A stretch of 64,000 bases of DNA from CAYUPI01 sp964446585 (lineage in GTDB: Bacteria; Verrucomicrobiota; Verrucomicrobiia; Limisphaerales; UBA8199): positions 1 through 64,000 of the forward strand of contig CAYUPI010000019.1 of NCBI GenBank assembly GCA_964446585.1. The letters are read 5' to 3'. The notes under the pieces are model-generated. The model was not told where the DNA came from, did not search any database, and saw only the letters and a list, made by a program, of their open reading frames with translations. Positions 8,473 to 16,910 of this stretch are shown one piece after another. Both the position numbers and the translations under genes were made by a program. How positions within the stretch are numbered: the stretch's first letter is position 1; each line of letters starts with the position of its first letter.

Positions 8473-10043
8473 ATTTCGGCGAAGAACTTGAGACCCTGGT
8501 CCGGGCGCGCTATCCCCTGCTCTACATCATCACGAGCGAGGAAATGCGCGTGCAGGAGCTGCTGGTCGAGCTCGCGGGCCGGCGGCAGAAAAAAATCTTC
8601 GAGTGGACCTGCAGTTCCGGCGTCGTGCCTGCCGGCGTTTCCATTCAGTCACAAAAGAGTCGCAACGCGGCCACAAAAGATCCTCTGGCAGCACTGGACC
8701 TGGTGATCGAACAGGTCGAGCCGGCAATCTTTTTGTTCAAGGACTTTCATCCTTTCCTCACGCGCGCCAATTACCCCGTCATCCGCCGCCTCAAAGACAT
8801 CGCACTCCACTTGAAAAACAGCCTTAAGACCATTGTCTTGATTTCGCCGGTGATGGAGATCCCGGCGGAACTGGACAAGGAAATCACCGTGCTGAACTTC
8901 CCGCAGCCTACCAAGGAAGATTTGGGGACATTGCTGGACAAGAGCCTGGAAGACGTGCGCGCACATAAGCAAGTGCGGATACGCATGGATGAAGAAGGGC
9001 GCGAGCGCTTGCTGCAAGCGGCTCTCGGGCTGACGTTGGGCGAGGCGGAGAACGTTTTTGCGCGCATTCTCGTCAAAGAGGAGAGCCTTGGTCCCGAACA
9101 CGTCCAGGAAGTGTTCGCCGAGAAACAGCAGATCATCCGCAAAAGCGGGCTGCTGGAGTATTACGCGGCGCAGGAAGATTTCACTAGCGTGGGCGGCTTG
9201 AGCGTGCTCAAAGACTGGTTGAAAAAGCGCGCCGGGGCGTTCACGGCCGAGGCGCGAGCCTTTGGCCTGCCGCCACCCAAAGGGATCCTGCTGCTGGGCG
9301 TGCAGGGTTGCGGCAAGAGCCTGTGCGCCAAGGCCGTCTCCCGTCTGTGGCAGTTGCCGCTGCTGCGCTTCGACATGGGCCGTATGTTCGGCAGCCTCGT
9401 CGGCTCTTCCGAGGAAAACGTCCGCCGCGCCATTGCCGTAGCCGAATCCATTGCCCCGGCGGTCCTCTGGATTGATGAGATCGACAAGGCCTTCGCCGGC
9501 TCGCAAAGCTCCGCCGTGGCCGACGGCGGTACCACCGCCCGCGTGTTCGGCACCTTCCTGACCTGGCTCTCGGAAAAGAGTGCCCCCGTGTTCGTCGTTG
9601 CTACCGCCAATGAAGTTTCCCAACTGCCGCCCGAGCTACTCCGCAAAGGCCGACTCGACGAGATATTTTACGTCGATTTGCCCTCTGGCGAGGAACGCGC
9701 GGAAATCTTCCGCATCCATCTGGCCAAACGCCGTCGAACGCCCGACGCTTTCGACGTGCCGACGCTCGTTGCTTCGAGCCCGGAATTCAGCGGCGCCGAA
9801 ATCGAAGAAGCAATTATCAGCGCCTTATACGACGCCTTTTACGAAAAACAGGAGCTGACGACCAACCACGTGCTCGAGGCCCTCAATCAAACTGTGCCTC
9901 TGGCCAGGACGATGGCTGAGAAAATTGCGGCGCAACGCAATTGGGCCATTGGCCGCGCTCGGAACGCGGGCATCGCGTGCGCGATCGGTGGCAACGGCGA
10001 GCTTGCCCTAGGTTCTACTGAGCACAGCAAAATAACTGCCTAG
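8469..10043 (+). CDS. AAA+ ATPase of the Ycf46 type
   Basis: The 524-residue protein has a Ycf46-like N-terminal domain (about 1-220, opening FGEELETLVRARYPLLYIIT) and an AAA+ module. Walker A is GVQGCGKSLCAK (about 278-289), Walker B is VLWIDEIDKAF (about 333-343), and the arginine-finger region lies around ELLRKGRLDE (about 390-399). Ycf46 proteins occur in cyanobacteria and plastids, where links to inorganic-carbon use have been reported; the role here is unknown. The ATG at 8469 is chosen because it overlaps the preceding stop codon. The C-terminal ~40 residues are low-complexity. Co-transcription with an ECF sigma factor is the notable feature. Confidence 0.87.
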   Translation: MNFGEELETLVRARYPLLYIITSEEMRVQELLVELAGRRQKKIFEWTCSSGVVPAGVSIQSQKSRNAATKDPLAALDLVIEQVEPAIFLFKDFHPFLTRANYPVIRRLKDIALHLKNSLKTIVLISPVMEIPAELDKEITVLNFPQPTKEDLGTLLDKSLEDVRAHKQVRIRMDEEGRERLLQAALGLTLGEAENVFARILVKEESLGPEHVQEVFAEKQQIIRKSGLLEYYAAQEDFTSVGGLSVLKDWLKKRAGAFTAEARAFGLPPPKGILLLGVQGCGKSLCAKAVSRLWQLPLLRFDMGRMFGSLVGSSEENVRRAIAVAESIAPAVLWIDEIDKAFAGSQSSAVADGGTTARVFGTFLTWLSEKSAPVFVVATANEVSQLPPELLRKGRLDEIFYVDLPSGEERAEIFRIHLAKRRRTPDAFDVPTLVASSPEFSGAEIEEAIISALYDAFYEKQELTTNHVLEALNQTVPLARTMAEKIAAQRNWAIGRARNAGIACAIGGNGELALGSTEHSKITA

Positions 10044-10069
10044 TAGAGCGCGAACATTCGTGTACGCCA

Positions 10070-10100
10070 TTCGGGCTTCGGCATTAGGATTTCGGGCTTC
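10070..10100. repeat. 7-bp-period array between convergent genes
   Basis: Units ttcgggc, ttcggca, ttaggat, ttcgggc and a partial ttc follow one another with an exact 7-base period. The array fills the gap between the AAA ATPase gene and the converging gene at 10107. Confidence 0.7.
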
Positions 10101-10106
10101 TCTCCC

Positions 10107-11174
10107 CTACTCTACCTGCTCCTCGGGATCGGTGTCGTAAATGAGCCGTTTAGCGATCGTGCGGCGGGCGCGCGAATCTGCGGTTTGGTCCTCGAGGCTT
10201 TCGTAGTGGGCGGAGAGGCGGCGCACGCGAACGGGATCGGCCCCGGTCTTCTGGCGAATGAATTCGAGCCGGTTGCGGATCGTGCCCCTCGAGCAGCGAC
10301 ATTTCCGGGCAACCTCCGCGACGCTCAGGCCTTCGATGCAATAGTAACTGAAGACAGTGCCGGGGCTGGGCCGCTTGATGATCCGCCGGGCGTCCAGGGC
10401 CTTTACCAGTGCGAATGCTTTGCGCGTTGTGCCCTCAGCCGACGAATCATCGGGCTGCGGCGTGAATCTCGCGAACATTTCGCCCGGAGGCTTGGAAGGT
10501 TGCAACGTACCCTGGGCACTGAGGAGTGCGTGGGAACTCAGTGCGAAAAAGGCTGCACGGGCGTGAGCCAGCAACTCATAACCGGCGACGTCGACATGGT
10601 TGCCGGTCGGTGCGAACAGGATGAAAGGTGTTTGTAGGCGTAAGGCCAGCTCGGCCAGTGCGCGGTGGAAAACGTGGCGATCGTGTTGGAGCGTGAGCAC
10701 GGCGGGTACGGCGTCGGCTGACCAGGAGCCAATCTGACGGGTATTGGGAAAGGGAAAATCGGCGAGTTTGAAATCGAGGCTGAAGGTCTGGCACAAAGCG
10801 CGCCCCATCCTCGCCCAGTTGAGTTGGAGAGGGGTGATATCGGCCAAAGAGAGCGCGAGCGGATTACAGGTAGGCGGCTGGCATTGGCAGGTGGCGGTGA
10901 TGGATAATTGTTTCTCACTTTCGCGCTTTAGCCCTCGCGAGGTTGAGTCCGGTCGCGGTGGCTTTGCTGCGCTTCCAGACTGGCTTAAGATCAGGTGAGC
11001 ACAGCCGCACTCGCGCGGGCAGGGAAACGACCGGACCGCGTTGGTCTTCGCCTGGAGAAAGGCCGACCGGAACAGTTCAAAGCTTGCCCCTAGGTAGCGG
11101 CGCCAAATCGCGGGCACGGCCGACAGGCCCGGGACGGCTTCAAGGCATTGCCATGGCAACTTGTTCACAGCCAA
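10107..11174 (-). CDS. Unknown protein with cysteine clusters and a C-terminal sigma-4-like helix-turn-helix
   Basis: The ~355-residue product is not recognised. It contains a CPRECGCAH cluster (about residues 52-60), then TCQCQPPTCNP (about 96-106), both plausible metal sites. A central hydrophobic region (about 160-230) follows. Near the C-terminus GLSVAEVARKCRCSRGTIRNR (about 285-305) is a clear helix-turn-helix of the sigma region 4/LuxR sort, so the protein probably binds DNA. The start is unsure: TTG at 11174 or GTG at 11168, both inside the end of the upstream gene. It is the last gene of a three-gene overlapping minus-strand set. Confidence 0.65.
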   Translation of the reverse strand: MAVNKLPWQCLEAVPGLSAVPAIWRRYLGASFELFRSAFLQAKTNAVRSFPCPRECGCAHLILSQSGSAAKPPRPDSTSRGLKRESEKQLSITATCQCQPPTCNPLALSLADITPLQLNWARMGRALCQTFSLDFKLADFPFPNTRQIGSWSADAVPAVLTLQHDRHVFHRALAELALRLQTPFILFAPTGNHVDVAGYELLAHARAAFFALSSHALLSAQGTLQPSKPPGEMFARFTPQPDDSSAEGTTRKAFALVKALDARRIIKRPSPGTVFSYYCIEGLSVAEVARKCRCSRGTIRNRLEFIRQKTGADPVRVRRLSAHYESLEDQTADSRARRTIAKRLIYDTDPEEQVE

Positions 11175-11565
11175 GATTCAAGCGTTGAGGCAATTCGAAT
11201 CCGCGTTGCCTTAGCCAGGCCTCAAGCAAGGACAAATCGCAGTCCGGGCCGGCCTCCAGCGTGCCTGGCGGTCGGAGACGAACGAGCTCTGGTTCAGTTG
11301 ATCCTTCGAACTGGACCAGGAAAACAGCCTGGACGAGGCGGCCACTCTTGGGAATTGCATCATAGGCGCCCTCCTCTGTCGCCACGCAGCCGAACAGGTC
11401 ATCCGCCTTTCGAACGATTCTCTCTTGAAATTCGTTGTCCCAGGCAGCTTCGATCTCGAGCAGCGTGACCTTGAGAATGCCCTCGAGGTCATCGACTGCG
11501 AGCGCCTCCTCGCCGCTGGCGCGCAACGGCTCCAGGGTCAGGCGATGGTTCCCGCCGGCCGTCAC
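11140..11565 (-). CDS. Hypothetical acidic protein, middle gene of the overlapping set
   Basis: I take a GTG start at 11565 because it overlaps the stop of the upstream gene as GTGA. The product is 141 residues with a helical acidic segment (DDLEGILKVTLLEIEAAWD, about 26-44), followed by a mixed region with VFLVQFEGS and a single Cys in LFGCVA. No family is recognised. The frame also stays open upstream to 11658, but that part is Arg/Gly-rich and overlaps the gene before it. Its stop lies 35 bases inside the next gene. Confidence 0.6.
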   Translation of the reverse strand: MTAGGNHRLTLEPLRASGEEALAVDDLEGILKVTLLEIEAAWDNEFQERIVRKADDLFGCVATEEGAYDAIPKSGRLVQAVFLVQFEGSTEPELVRLRPPGTLEAGPDCDLSLLEAWLRQRGFELPQRLNLGCEQVAMAMP

Positions 11566-11783
11566 TTGCTTCTGACGAATGCGGGCGCCCGCGGCGTGGT
11601 GGCGGCCACCGGGCCCTCGATTCGCGCGGGGCGGACCTCTTTGAGCGCGAAACGCCACCCAATCTTTTTCATTATCGCTAGCCGGAAGTTGGCTTCCTCT
11701 CGTGTCGGGTATTCAATTCTGCAATTGGCCTCATGAATGCGGACCAATTGCGCTCGTTCCAGCAGTTCTTCTTTTGTAGTCAT
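11562..11783 (-). CDS. Small hypothetical protein, first gene of the overlapping set
   Basis: From the ATG at 11783 the product has 73 residues, opening MTTKEELLERAQLV and continuing with a basic helical middle (ANFRLAIMKKIGWRFALKEV, about 34-53). The frame is open to another ATG at 11852, giving 96 residues; neither start has a clear ribosome-binding site. No family is recognised. The gene faces the regulator gene across a repeat-containing control region and is coupled by a GTGA overlap to the next gene. Confidence 0.55.
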   Translation of the reverse strand: MTTKEELLERAQLVRIHEANCRIEYPTREEANFRLAIMKKIGWRFALKEVRPARIEGPVAATTPRAPAFVRSK

Positions 11784-11857
11784 GTTTTGGTCGGGTTGAG
11801 GGTTGATTGTTCGGGTTGAAAATTCCGCCTTTTTTCGCTTGCATTCGGCCATGGCCC

Positions 11858-11915
11858 ATGTTTAGTTACTTATCATTCAGACTATACAATCACTAAACAT
11901 TAAGCTACTAAACAT
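11858..11915. promoter_or_regulatory. Control region with three ACTAAACAT repeats
   Basis: ACTAAACAT occurs inverted at 11858-11866 and directly at 11892-11900 and 11907-11915; the direct copies are 15 bases apart. The area is AT-rich against a GC-rich background and has a possible -10 box (TATACA, 11884-11889). It lies between the regulator gene and the divergent three-gene set, so these are likely operator sites. The rightmost copy overlaps an ATG at 11914. Confidence 0.65.
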
Positions 11916-11926
11916 GTCAACAATTT

Positions 11927-12283
11927 TTGAGGATTTTTTTGGGCGCGAAAGGCGAAGAGTTTATTAGTCTGGTCAAGGCTGCCGGCTGGTCCCAGGCGCA
12001 GGTGGCGCGGCTTTTGCACATCACGCCCGGGGCGGTCAGCCAGATTTTCACTGGCCACACCCAACCACACCCGGGCACGCTCAATTCGCTGAAACTGCTT
12101 CTTGCCATCCAAAGGCCGAAGGTGCTCAAGGCGTACGAGCGTGCGCGGGTTGGGGGTCTGGCGCCCTGGGAGAGCCGGTTGCTGGAGACCTTGCACAGCC
12201 TGCCGGCCGCCAAACGCGACGCCCTGCTGGCGGCGTTCCAGGAAATGATCCTGGCGGTGCAAACTTCGGCACGCCGCCGCTGA
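11927..12283 (+). CDS. Cro/C1-type helix-turn-helix regulator
   Basis: The 118-residue product has a helix-turn-helix at about 23-50 (WSQAQVARLLHITPGAVSQI), typical of the XRE family, followed by a helical C-terminal part. In its own frame only TTG starts are available (11927 or 11939). A better start, ATG at 11914, is one base out of frame; removing one T from the seven-T tract at 11934-11940 would join it and give an N-terminus MSTIFEDFLGAKGEE. The gene may therefore use slippage, carry an indel, or use TTG. It is likely the repressor of the divergent operon and itself. Confidence 0.75.
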   Translation: MRIFLGAKGEEFISLVKAAGWSQAQVARLLHITPGAVSQIFTGHTQPHPGTLNSLKLLLAIQRPKVLKAYERARVGGLAPWESRLLETLHSLPAAKRDALLAAFQEMILAVQTSARRR

Positions 12284-12313
12284 CACGCATTGCCGGTCAA
12301 ACAGAAAGGCCAC

Positions 12314-12679
12314 ATGCCTAGCAACAATCCACACGGAAAAATTTGTTATATCGAAATGCCCGCGCTCGACGTGCGCCGTTCGTCCGAGTTTTACGAAAAG
12401 GTCTTTGGGTGGCGTCTTAGGCGACGGGGCGATGGCGCCGTCGCGTTCGACGATGCGACCGGTCAGGTGAGCGGCACTTGGGTTGTCGGGCGGCCGCCGG
12501 CGGCGACTCCGGGACTGCTGATGTACATTTGGTGCGACAGCGTCGCGGCGACCGTCGATGCGGTCGTCGCGAACGGCTGCGAGGTCGTGCAGCCGATCGG
12601 GGCCGATGCGCCCGAGATTACGGCGCGGTTTCGCGATCCCGGAGGGAATATCATCGGCCTTTACGAATCTCCCTCTTGA
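12314..12679 (+). CDS. VOC (glyoxalase/dioxygenase superfamily) protein
   Basis: The 121-residue product has two beta-alpha-beta-beta-beta repeats of the vicinal oxygen chelate fold: GKICYIEMPALDVRRSSEFY (about 7-26) and the C-terminal FRDPGGNIIGLYE (about 105-117). The substrate cannot be told. The ATG at 12314 is chosen because GAAAGG lies just upstream; the frame is open a little further. It ends 4 bases before the polA start, so the two may be co-transcribed. Confidence 0.85.
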   Translation: MPSNNPHGKICYIEMPALDVRRSSEFYEKVFGWRLRRRGDGAVAFDDATGQVSGTWVVGRPPAATPGLLMYIWCDSVAATVDAVVANGCEVVQPIGADAPEITARFRDPGGNIIGLYESPS

Positions 12680-12683
12680 TCCG

Positions 12684-15554
12684 GTGAAGAAGCTTTTCCT
12701 GCTGGATGGAATGGCGCTGGCGTATCGAGCGCATTTCGCGTTCATCCGCCGCCCGATTCTGACATCCAAGGGAGTAAATACTTCGGCGCTGTACGGCTTC
12801 ACGCAGACGCTGCTTGACATTATCAAGAACCAGCAGCCGACTCACCTGGCGGTGGCATTCGACACGGAGGCTCCCACGCAGCGGCATGTCGAATTTGGCG
12901 ATTACAAAGCCCAGCGCGAGGCCATGCCCGAGGATCTCAGCCAGGCGCTCCCTCACCTGCGCCGCATGCTGGAAGCATTCCGCATCCCGGTGCTGACCTG
13001 CGACGGCTATGAAGCGGACGACATCATCGGCACACTGGTCAGGCGCGCCGAAAAGGTGGGATTCAAATCGTATATGGTCACGTCTGATAAAGATTTCGGG
13101 CAATTGGTGGATGAGAACACGTTCGTGTACAAGCCTTCGCGAATGGGTGAAGGCATCGAGATCCTGGGGTTGCCCGAGATTCAGAAGCGGTGGGGTATCC
13201 AGCGGCCCGAGCAAGTCGTCGATGTGCTGGCGCTGATGGGAGACGCGTCGGACAACATTCCGGGCGTGGCCGGGATCGGCGAAAAGACCGCCATCAAACT
13301 CATCGGCCAGTACGGCAGCGCGGAGAATGTTCTCGCCCACACAGGTGACCTGACAGGCCGTGTCAAAGAAAGCTTGGAGACAAACCGCGAGGTGGCCTTG
13401 CTTTCAAAGCGGTTGGCCACGCTCAACTGCGATGTACCTTTCCCAGTCGATTTGGAGGCGCTCAAAGTGCAGGCGCCAGACGAGGAAAAACTGAGGGGCT
13501 TGATGGTCGAATTTGAGTTTAACGCCCTCGGCCGCAGGCTATTCGGCGAGGACTTCAAGGCCGGGCGCGGCGCACCGCCCGCGCCCGCTGCACCTTCGGC
13601 GCCTCCATCCACCACCGCGAGCCCACTCTCGGCGCGACCGCCCGCCGCGACGGGCGAGCCCGCTGCTGCCGATGAGCTCGAACTCATCTCCGAAACTGTC
13701 GCGTCAGCAACACCGGTCGGCGGTGCCCACCTGAAGACGTTGGCCGATCAGCCGCACGATTATCAGCTCGCCAGCTCGCCCGCCCAGCGCGCTGACCTGG
13801 TGAAAGCTCTGCAGGCCAGGAGCTCCTTTTGCTTCCACGTCATGGCCACCAGTCGTGGATCGAAAGAAGCGCGCATCATCGGCCTTGCCATTTCCCTTGC
13901 CCCACACACGGGTCATTACGTCCCCTTGCCACAGGATACTCCGGAAGGACTTCGGACTTCTCCGATCCTGGACGAGTTTAGGCCTGTGTTGGAATCGGAG
14001 CGCATCGAAAAGGTTGGCCACAATCTCAAGTTCGATCTCAGCGTGCTCAAGTGGCATGGAGTCCAAGTGCGCGGCAAGTTATTCGACACAATGGTGGCCC
14101 ACAGCCTCGTCGAGCCGGAGATGCGGCACAGCCTGAGCTACCTGGCAGAGGTTTATTTGAGCGTCACACCAATTGCTTTGGAGAAATTGGCCGACCCGGG
14201 CCAACCGGCTCAGAGCAGCATCGCCGACTTGCCGGTCGAAAAGCTGATGGATTACGCCGTGGAATCGGCGGACCTCGCCGGCCAGCTGCGCCCCGACCTC
14301 GAAAGGCTGCTCAAAGAAAAGCGCCAGGAACGTGTATTCTACGATGTCGAATCGCCGTTGATCCCCGTGCTCGTGGGGATGGAGTACGAGGGCATTAGGG
14401 TGGATGCTGCGGCGCTCGGAGAGTTTGCCGCCCAGTTGTCCAAGGAAATCGATCAATTGGAGAAAACAATTTTCCGCCTGGCCGGCACGACTTTCAATTT
14501 GAATTCGCCAAAGCAACTGGGGCAAATCCTCTTCGACGTTTTTAAGATCTCCGACGCTCCCAAGAAAACGAGGACCGGCCAATACGTGACTGACGAGCAG
14601 ACGCTCCTGGCTCTGGCCCCGGACCATGAAATCGTCCAGCGGCTACTCGAATACCGCACGGCCTCGAAATTGAAATCAACTTACGCCGACGCGCTGCCGA
14701 CCGCTATCTGGCCAAAGACCGGACGCGTCCATACCACTTACAACCAGGTGGCAACCTCGACGGGTCGGCTCAACTCGCAAGACCCGAACCTGCAAAACAT
14801 CCCGATCCGCCGGGAGCGCGGCCAGGAGATCCGGAAAGCTTTTGTGCCGCGCAGCGCTCAGTATCGGCTGCTCTCGGCCGACTATTCGCAGATCGAGCTG
14901 CGCATTATCGCCGCCTTGAGCCATGAGGCGGGATTGCTCGAAGCGTTCCGGACCGGCGTAGATGTCCACACAGCGACCGCCGCGCGTGTCTATAACGTCT
15001 TCCTGGAAATGGTCACGCCCGAAATGCGGCGCAAGGCGAAGATGGTCAACTACGGCATCGCCTACGGCATTTCGGCGTTCGGGCTGTCGCAGCGACTCGG
15101 CATCCCGCGCAAAGAAGGCGCGGTGATCATCGAGCAATATTTCAAACAGTTTCCCGGCATTCGCCGGTACATGGACGACACCATCGCTTTTGCCCGCGAG
15201 CACGGATACGTCGAAACGGTCACAGGAAGGCGGCGGTATCTGCGCGACATCCGCTCTTCGAACAACACCGTGCGCGGCGCCGCCGAGCGCAATGCTATCA
15301 ACGCCCCAATCCAGGGCACAGCGGCCGACATGATCAAGCTCGCCATGATCAACATCCAGCGCGAGTTGACGGCACGGAAACTCAAAACCCGCATGCTCCT
15401 CCAGGTACATGACGAATTGGTCTTTGAACTGTTCGCGGCAGAAGAAAAAGAAGTCTGTGCTTTGGTCGAGGAAAAGATGAAAACCGCCATTCCTCTGGAT
15501 GTCCCGATGGTGGTGGAAATGGGCATCGGCCAGAACTGGCTCGAAGCCCATTAA
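12684..15554 (+). CDS. polA: DNA polymerase I (proofreading site apparently lost)
   Basis: The 956-residue product has an N-terminal 5' nuclease domain (about 1-290, with YEADDIIGTL and SDKDFGQLV), a Pro/Ala-rich linker (about 292-352), a 3'-5' exonuclease-like domain (about 370-590) and the polymerase domain. Motif A is DYSQIELRI (about 733-741), motif B includes RRKAKMVNYGIAYGIS (about 782-797), and motif C is HDELVFEL (about 909). In the exonuclease domain Exo I reads FHVM instead of DxE, and Exo III reads YAVES instead of YxxxD; only the Exo II Asp (NLKFD) remains. GTG at 12684 gives the usual N-terminus (KKLFLLDGMALAYRAHFAF). It acts in Okazaki-fragment maturation and repair. Confidence 0.97.
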   Translation: MKKLFLLDGMALAYRAHFAFIRRPILTSKGVNTSALYGFTQTLLDIIKNQQPTHLAVAFDTEAPTQRHVEFGDYKAQREAMPEDLSQALPHLRRMLEAFRIPVLTCDGYEADDIIGTLVRRAEKVGFKSYMVTSDKDFGQLVDENTFVYKPSRMGEGIEILGLPEIQKRWGIQRPEQVVDVLALMGDASDNIPGVAGIGEKTAIKLIGQYGSAENVLAHTGDLTGRVKESLETNREVALLSKRLATLNCDVPFPVDLEALKVQAPDEEKLRGLMVEFEFNALGRRLFGEDFKAGRGAPPAPAAPSAPPSTTASPLSARPPAATGEPAAADELELISETVASATPVGGAHLKTLADQPHDYQLASSPAQRADLVKALQARSSFCFHVMATSRGSKEARIIGLAISLAPHTGHYVPLPQDTPEGLRTSPILDEFRPVLESERIEKVGHNLKFDLSVLKWHGVQVRGKLFDTMVAHSLVEPEMRHSLSYLAEVYLSVTPIALEKLADPGQPAQSSIADLPVEKLMDYAVESADLAGQLRPDLERLLKEKRQERVFYDVESPLIPVLVGMEYEGIRVDAAALGEFAAQLSKEIDQLEKTIFRLAGTTFNLNSPKQLGQILFDVFKISDAPKKTRTGQYVTDEQTLLALAPDHEIVQRLLEYRTASKLKSTYADALPTAIWPKTGRVHTTYNQVATSTGRLNSQDPNLQNIPIRRERGQEIRKAFVPRSAQYRLLSADYSQIELRIIAALSHEAGLLEAFRTGVDVHTATAARVYNVFLEMVTPEMRRKAKMVNYGIAYGISAFGLSQRLGIPRKEGAVIIEQYFKQFPGIRRYMDDTIAFAREHGYVETVTGRRRYLRDIRSSNNTVRGAAERNAINAPIQGTAADMIKLAMINIQRELTARKLKTRMLLQVHDELVFELFAAEEKEVCALVEEKMKTAIPLDVPMVVEMGIGQNWLEAH

Positions 15555-15589
15555 GTAGTTATACGAGCCGACGAAACGAGGCCCAGGTC

Positions 15590-15617
15590 GATTTCGGATT
15601 CTGGTTTTTGGGATTTG
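15590..15617. repeat. Degenerate 7-bp-period array downstream of polA
   Basis: The units gatttcg, gattctg, gtttttg, ggattga-like follow with a 7-base period. The copies are diverged, so this is a weaker case than the other arrays. It sits between polA and the ThuA-domain gene. Confidence 0.45.
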
Positions 15618-15659
15618 AGACTCCTCACGTCGTCTCCTATAATGGCTATTTACCAAACC

Positions 15660-16418
15660 ATGAAGAACTCGTGTGTTTTCTTCGCTTCGATTTTCAATCT
15701 GACTTTGCTTGCTGGAGGCGTGGCGTTCGCGGCTGATCCCGCGAAAGATTCGGGCGATAAAATCCGGGTGCTGGTGGTGATCGGTGGCCACGATTTCGAG
15801 AAAGAGCCATTCTTCAAACTCTTCAAGGACAACACGGACATCAGTTTCGAGGCCGTCGAACATCCAAATGCCCACGCGCGGCTCAAAGCTGAAGCTTCCA
15901 AACAATTCGATGTGTTGGTGCTGTACGACATGTGGCAGCCCATCACGGACGAAACCAAGCGGGACTTCGTGGAACGGCTCAAGGAAGGCAAGGGACTGGT
16001 GGCGTTGCACCACGCCATCGCCTCGTATCAGGAGTGGCCCGAGTACTGGAAAATTGTTGGGGCCCGATATTATTTAAAGCCAATGGTGGTGGACGGCGTG
16101 GAAAAGCGTCGGTCGGCGTTTAAACATGACATGCAGTTCAAAGTCCACGTTGTTGATCCCAGGCATCCCGTGACGCGCGGCGTGTCGGATTTCGACCTGC
16201 ACGACGAGACGTACAAGTGGTTCGATGTCGCGCCGGACTCGCATCCATTGTTGACGACGGACGAGCCGGAGAGCAACAAGATCATCGCGTGGACACGAAC
16301 CTATGAAAATGCGCGTGTTGTTTACCTCCAATCCGGCCACGACCATTTCGCTTATGAAAATCCCCATTACCAGCGCCTCGTGAGGCAAGCCATTCGCTGG
16401 ACGGCGAGGAGGGATTGA
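15660..16418 (+). CDS. Secreted ThuA-domain protein
   Basis: The 252-residue product from the ATG at 15660 begins with a signal peptide (MKNSCVFFASIFNLTLLAGG) cut near AFAADP. The ThuA class I glutamine-amidotransferase-like fold follows, with IRVLVVIGGHDFEKEPFF (about 35-52), VLYDMW and GLVALHHAIASY (about 118-129). ThuA domains are common in Verrucomicrobia and Planctomycetes sugar-degradation loci; their reaction is not settled. An in-frame ATG at 15642 would add six residues. It is not clearly in an operon. Confidence 0.88.
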   Translation: MKNSCVFFASIFNLTLLAGGVAFAADPAKDSGDKIRVLVVIGGHDFEKEPFFKLFKDNTDISFEAVEHPNAHARLKAEASKQFDVLVLYDMWQPITDETKRDFVERLKEGKGLVALHHAIASYQEWPEYWKIVGARYYLKPMVVDGVEKRRSAFKHDMQFKVHVVDPRHPVTRGVSDFDLHDETYKWFDVAPDSHPLLTTDEPESNKIIAWTRTYENARVVYLQSGHDHFAYENPHYQRLVRQAIRWTARRD

Positions 16419-16559
16419 AGTTAGTAGTGCGATCTCAAGCTTACGGCTCTCGCGCGTCGTCGTGTTCGGACGAAAACTGGAGATTGACTATAGGGGCTCC
16501 GCATAACTTGGTTTTCCCAATGGCGAGAGTTGGCTTGAGGCGAACGGAGAAAACTACAG

Positions 16560-16910
16560 TCACAGACAGAGCGTTGTGCGAAGAGCAGCGTCCACAGCTT
16601 TCAAGTCGGCCAGTTGTCCAAGCTTGCGGATGATCGCTTTATCCAGCGCAGTGGCGAGATTGTCCGCCATGACAACGGAATCGGTGAGTAAGCCAGAACC
16701 TTTTGCTTGTGCGGAATTCAACGGAATGAACGCACGACTCTGGTGACCACGGCGGGCAAGATTGCTTGTAATCATCGCGATGACCACCTGCGCCAATCCT
16801 GTGTTGAGATTGTCGGCTTGAACGATCAAAGCCGGGCGTTGTTTGAAGGTGACTAAATCGGAATTTGGGAACAGAACCAGAACGACGTCGCCGCGCCTAA
16901 ACCCGGTCAT
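16560..16910 (-). CDS. MazF/PemK-type endoribonuclease toxin
   Basis: The 116-residue product has the MazF-family start GDVVLVLFPNSD (about 7-18) and RPALIVQAD (about 25-33), with the usual beta-barrel spacing and a C-terminal helix. MazF-type toxins cut mRNA at short sequences. It overlaps the upstream antitoxin gene by 14 bases, the standard toxin-antitoxin arrangement with the antitoxin first. Confidence 0.88.
   Translation of the reverse strand: MTGFRRGDVVLVLFPNSDLVTFKQRPALIVQADNLNTGLAQVVIAMITSNLARRGHQSRAFIPLNSAQAKGSGLLTDSVVMADNLATALDKAIIRKLGQLADLKAVDAALRTTLCL

Noticed and set aside
10185..10637. Plus-strand ORF opposite the 10107 gene
   Set aside because: It lacks known motifs, while the minus strand encodes a clear helix-turn-helix.
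16415..16633. Small plus-strand ORF after the ThuA gene
   Set aside because: It runs into the antisense strand of the MazF-type toxin and has no protein-like features.
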